Shown: piece after piece, positions 6,247 to 6,711 of the stretch
How positions within the stretch are numbered: position 1 is the first letter of the stretch
How the letters are laid out: each line of letters opens with the position of its first letter
Assembly: GCA_015486445.1 (NCBI GenBank)
Contig: WFRT01000174.1
Coordinates: 1-6,711 of the forward strand
Origin: Pseudomonadota bacterium
Lineage (GTDB): Bacteria; Desulfobacterota; Anaeroferrophillalia; Anaeroferrophillales; Tharpellaceae
DNA length: 6,711 bases
Reading direction: 5' to 3'
The notes under the pieces: model-generated
What the model was told of the DNA's origin: nothing
The model's database searches: none
Seen by the model: the letters and a program-made list of their open reading frames with translations, nothing else
Program-made: the position numbers and the translations under genes

Positions 6247-6711
6247 ATGACTACGACCGGTGCCGGCAAAACCCGCTTTTCGATGGCTCTCTACTGCCTG
6301 ATCGTCGTCGCCCTCCTGGTTGCGGCCGTCATCGGCTCGGCCGCGGTCGGCGCCGCCCGCCTGCCGGTTTCCGAAGTGGTGCGGGTTTTCGCGGATTTCA
6401 TCACCGGCGCGGCCCGGCCCGAAACCGGGGACGCCGCCCGCCTGATCATCCTCGACGTCCGCCTGCCCCGAATTGCCACCGCGCTTTTAGTCGGGGCCAG
6501 TCTCGGGGCCGCCGGGGTGGTTTTCCAGGGCCTGCTGCTGAATCCGCTGGCCGATCCCTTTACCATCGGGGTTTCGGCCGGCGCCGCCTTCGGGGCCACG
6601 ATCGCTATTCTCCTGCCCACCCTGGTCGCCCTGCCGGCCATCTTCTCCGGCCTGGCGCTGGTACCCTGGTTCGCCTTTGCCGGTGCCGTCTTTTCCCTGG
6701 CCCTGGTCTAC
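6247..6711 (+). CDS. FecCD/BtuC-family ABC transporter permease, N-terminal part (cut by right edge)
   Basis: The first 155 residues of an inner-membrane permease of the family that imports vitamin B12, iron-siderophores or heme with a periplasmic binding protein and an ATPase. A hydrophobic helix spans about 14-36. The family hallmark follows: DVRLPRIATALLVGASLGAAG (70-90, key residues R72, P74, R75, G83) and FQGLLLNPLADPFTIGVSAG (93-112, with Q94, N99, P100, P104, G108 and G112). Further hydrophobic segments lie near 113-138 and 141-155. The ATG at 6247 has TAAGGA overlapping the cobQ stop at 7-base spacing, a good ribosome-binding site. The position directly after cobQ suggests a corrinoid substrate and hence a BtuC role. 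Sequence alone cannot separate that from FecCD-type iron transport, so no symbol is given. Partner ATPase and binding-protein genes would be expected just beyond the window. Confidence 0.92.
   Translation, partial: MTTTGAGKTRFSMALYCLIVVALLVAAVIGSAAVGAARLPVSEVVRVFADFITGAARPETGDAARLIILDVRLPRIATALLVGASLGAAGVVFQGLLLNPLADPFTIGVSAGAAFGATIAILLPTLVALPAIFSGLALVPWFAFAGAVFSLALVY

Noticed and set aside
5067..6269. Open minus-strand frame (400 codons) opposite cobQ
   Set aside because: Its length follows from the strong G/C third-position bias of cobQ. The translation has no recognisable fold or motif and would overlap a fully conserved gene.

Overview
The window is GC-rich (about 60-65% by eye, with third codon positions strongly G/C) and almost fully coding. 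The proteins look like a Gram-negative bacterium. The order uppS-cdsA-dxr-rseP, together with anaerobe-style cobalamin genes, fits a deltaproteobacterial (Desulfobacterota/Desulfuromonadota-like) chromosome best. This lineage call is an inference from gene order and protein character, not from a search.

Left half, minus strand (read from 3193 down to the left edge): a tight four-gene envelope/isoprenoid operon. It encodes undecaprenyl diphosphate synthase (uppS), CDP-diacylglycerol synthase (cdsA), DXP reductoisomerase (dxr) and the N-terminal third of the site-2 protease RseP, which is cut by the window edge. uppS and cdsA overlap by 23 bases, cdsA and dxr are 2 bases apart, and dxr and rseP are 27 bases apart. 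Dxr supplies isoprenoid precursor, UppS turns it into the lipid carrier for peptidoglycan and O-antigen, CdsA feeds phospholipid synthesis, and RseP monitors the envelope.

Centre (3194-3471): a divergent intergenic region that is AT-richer on the uppS side. It carries weak promoter-like boxes for both directions and a strong GC hairpin just upstream of the rightward gene.

Right half, plus strand: a tRNA-dihydrouridine synthase (DusB-like). After 85 bases comes a 58-residue cysteine-rich protein of unknown function, whose end overlaps the start of cobQ (adenosylcobyric acid synthase). An FecCD/BtuC-type ABC transporter permease follows and is cut by the right edge. The last three form a likely cobalamin synthesis and uptake transcript. 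No RNA gene, mobile element, CRISPR array or riboswitch was seen.

Most of the window is ordinary housekeeping. The one item I could not assign to a known family is the small cysteine-rich protein coupled to cobQ.
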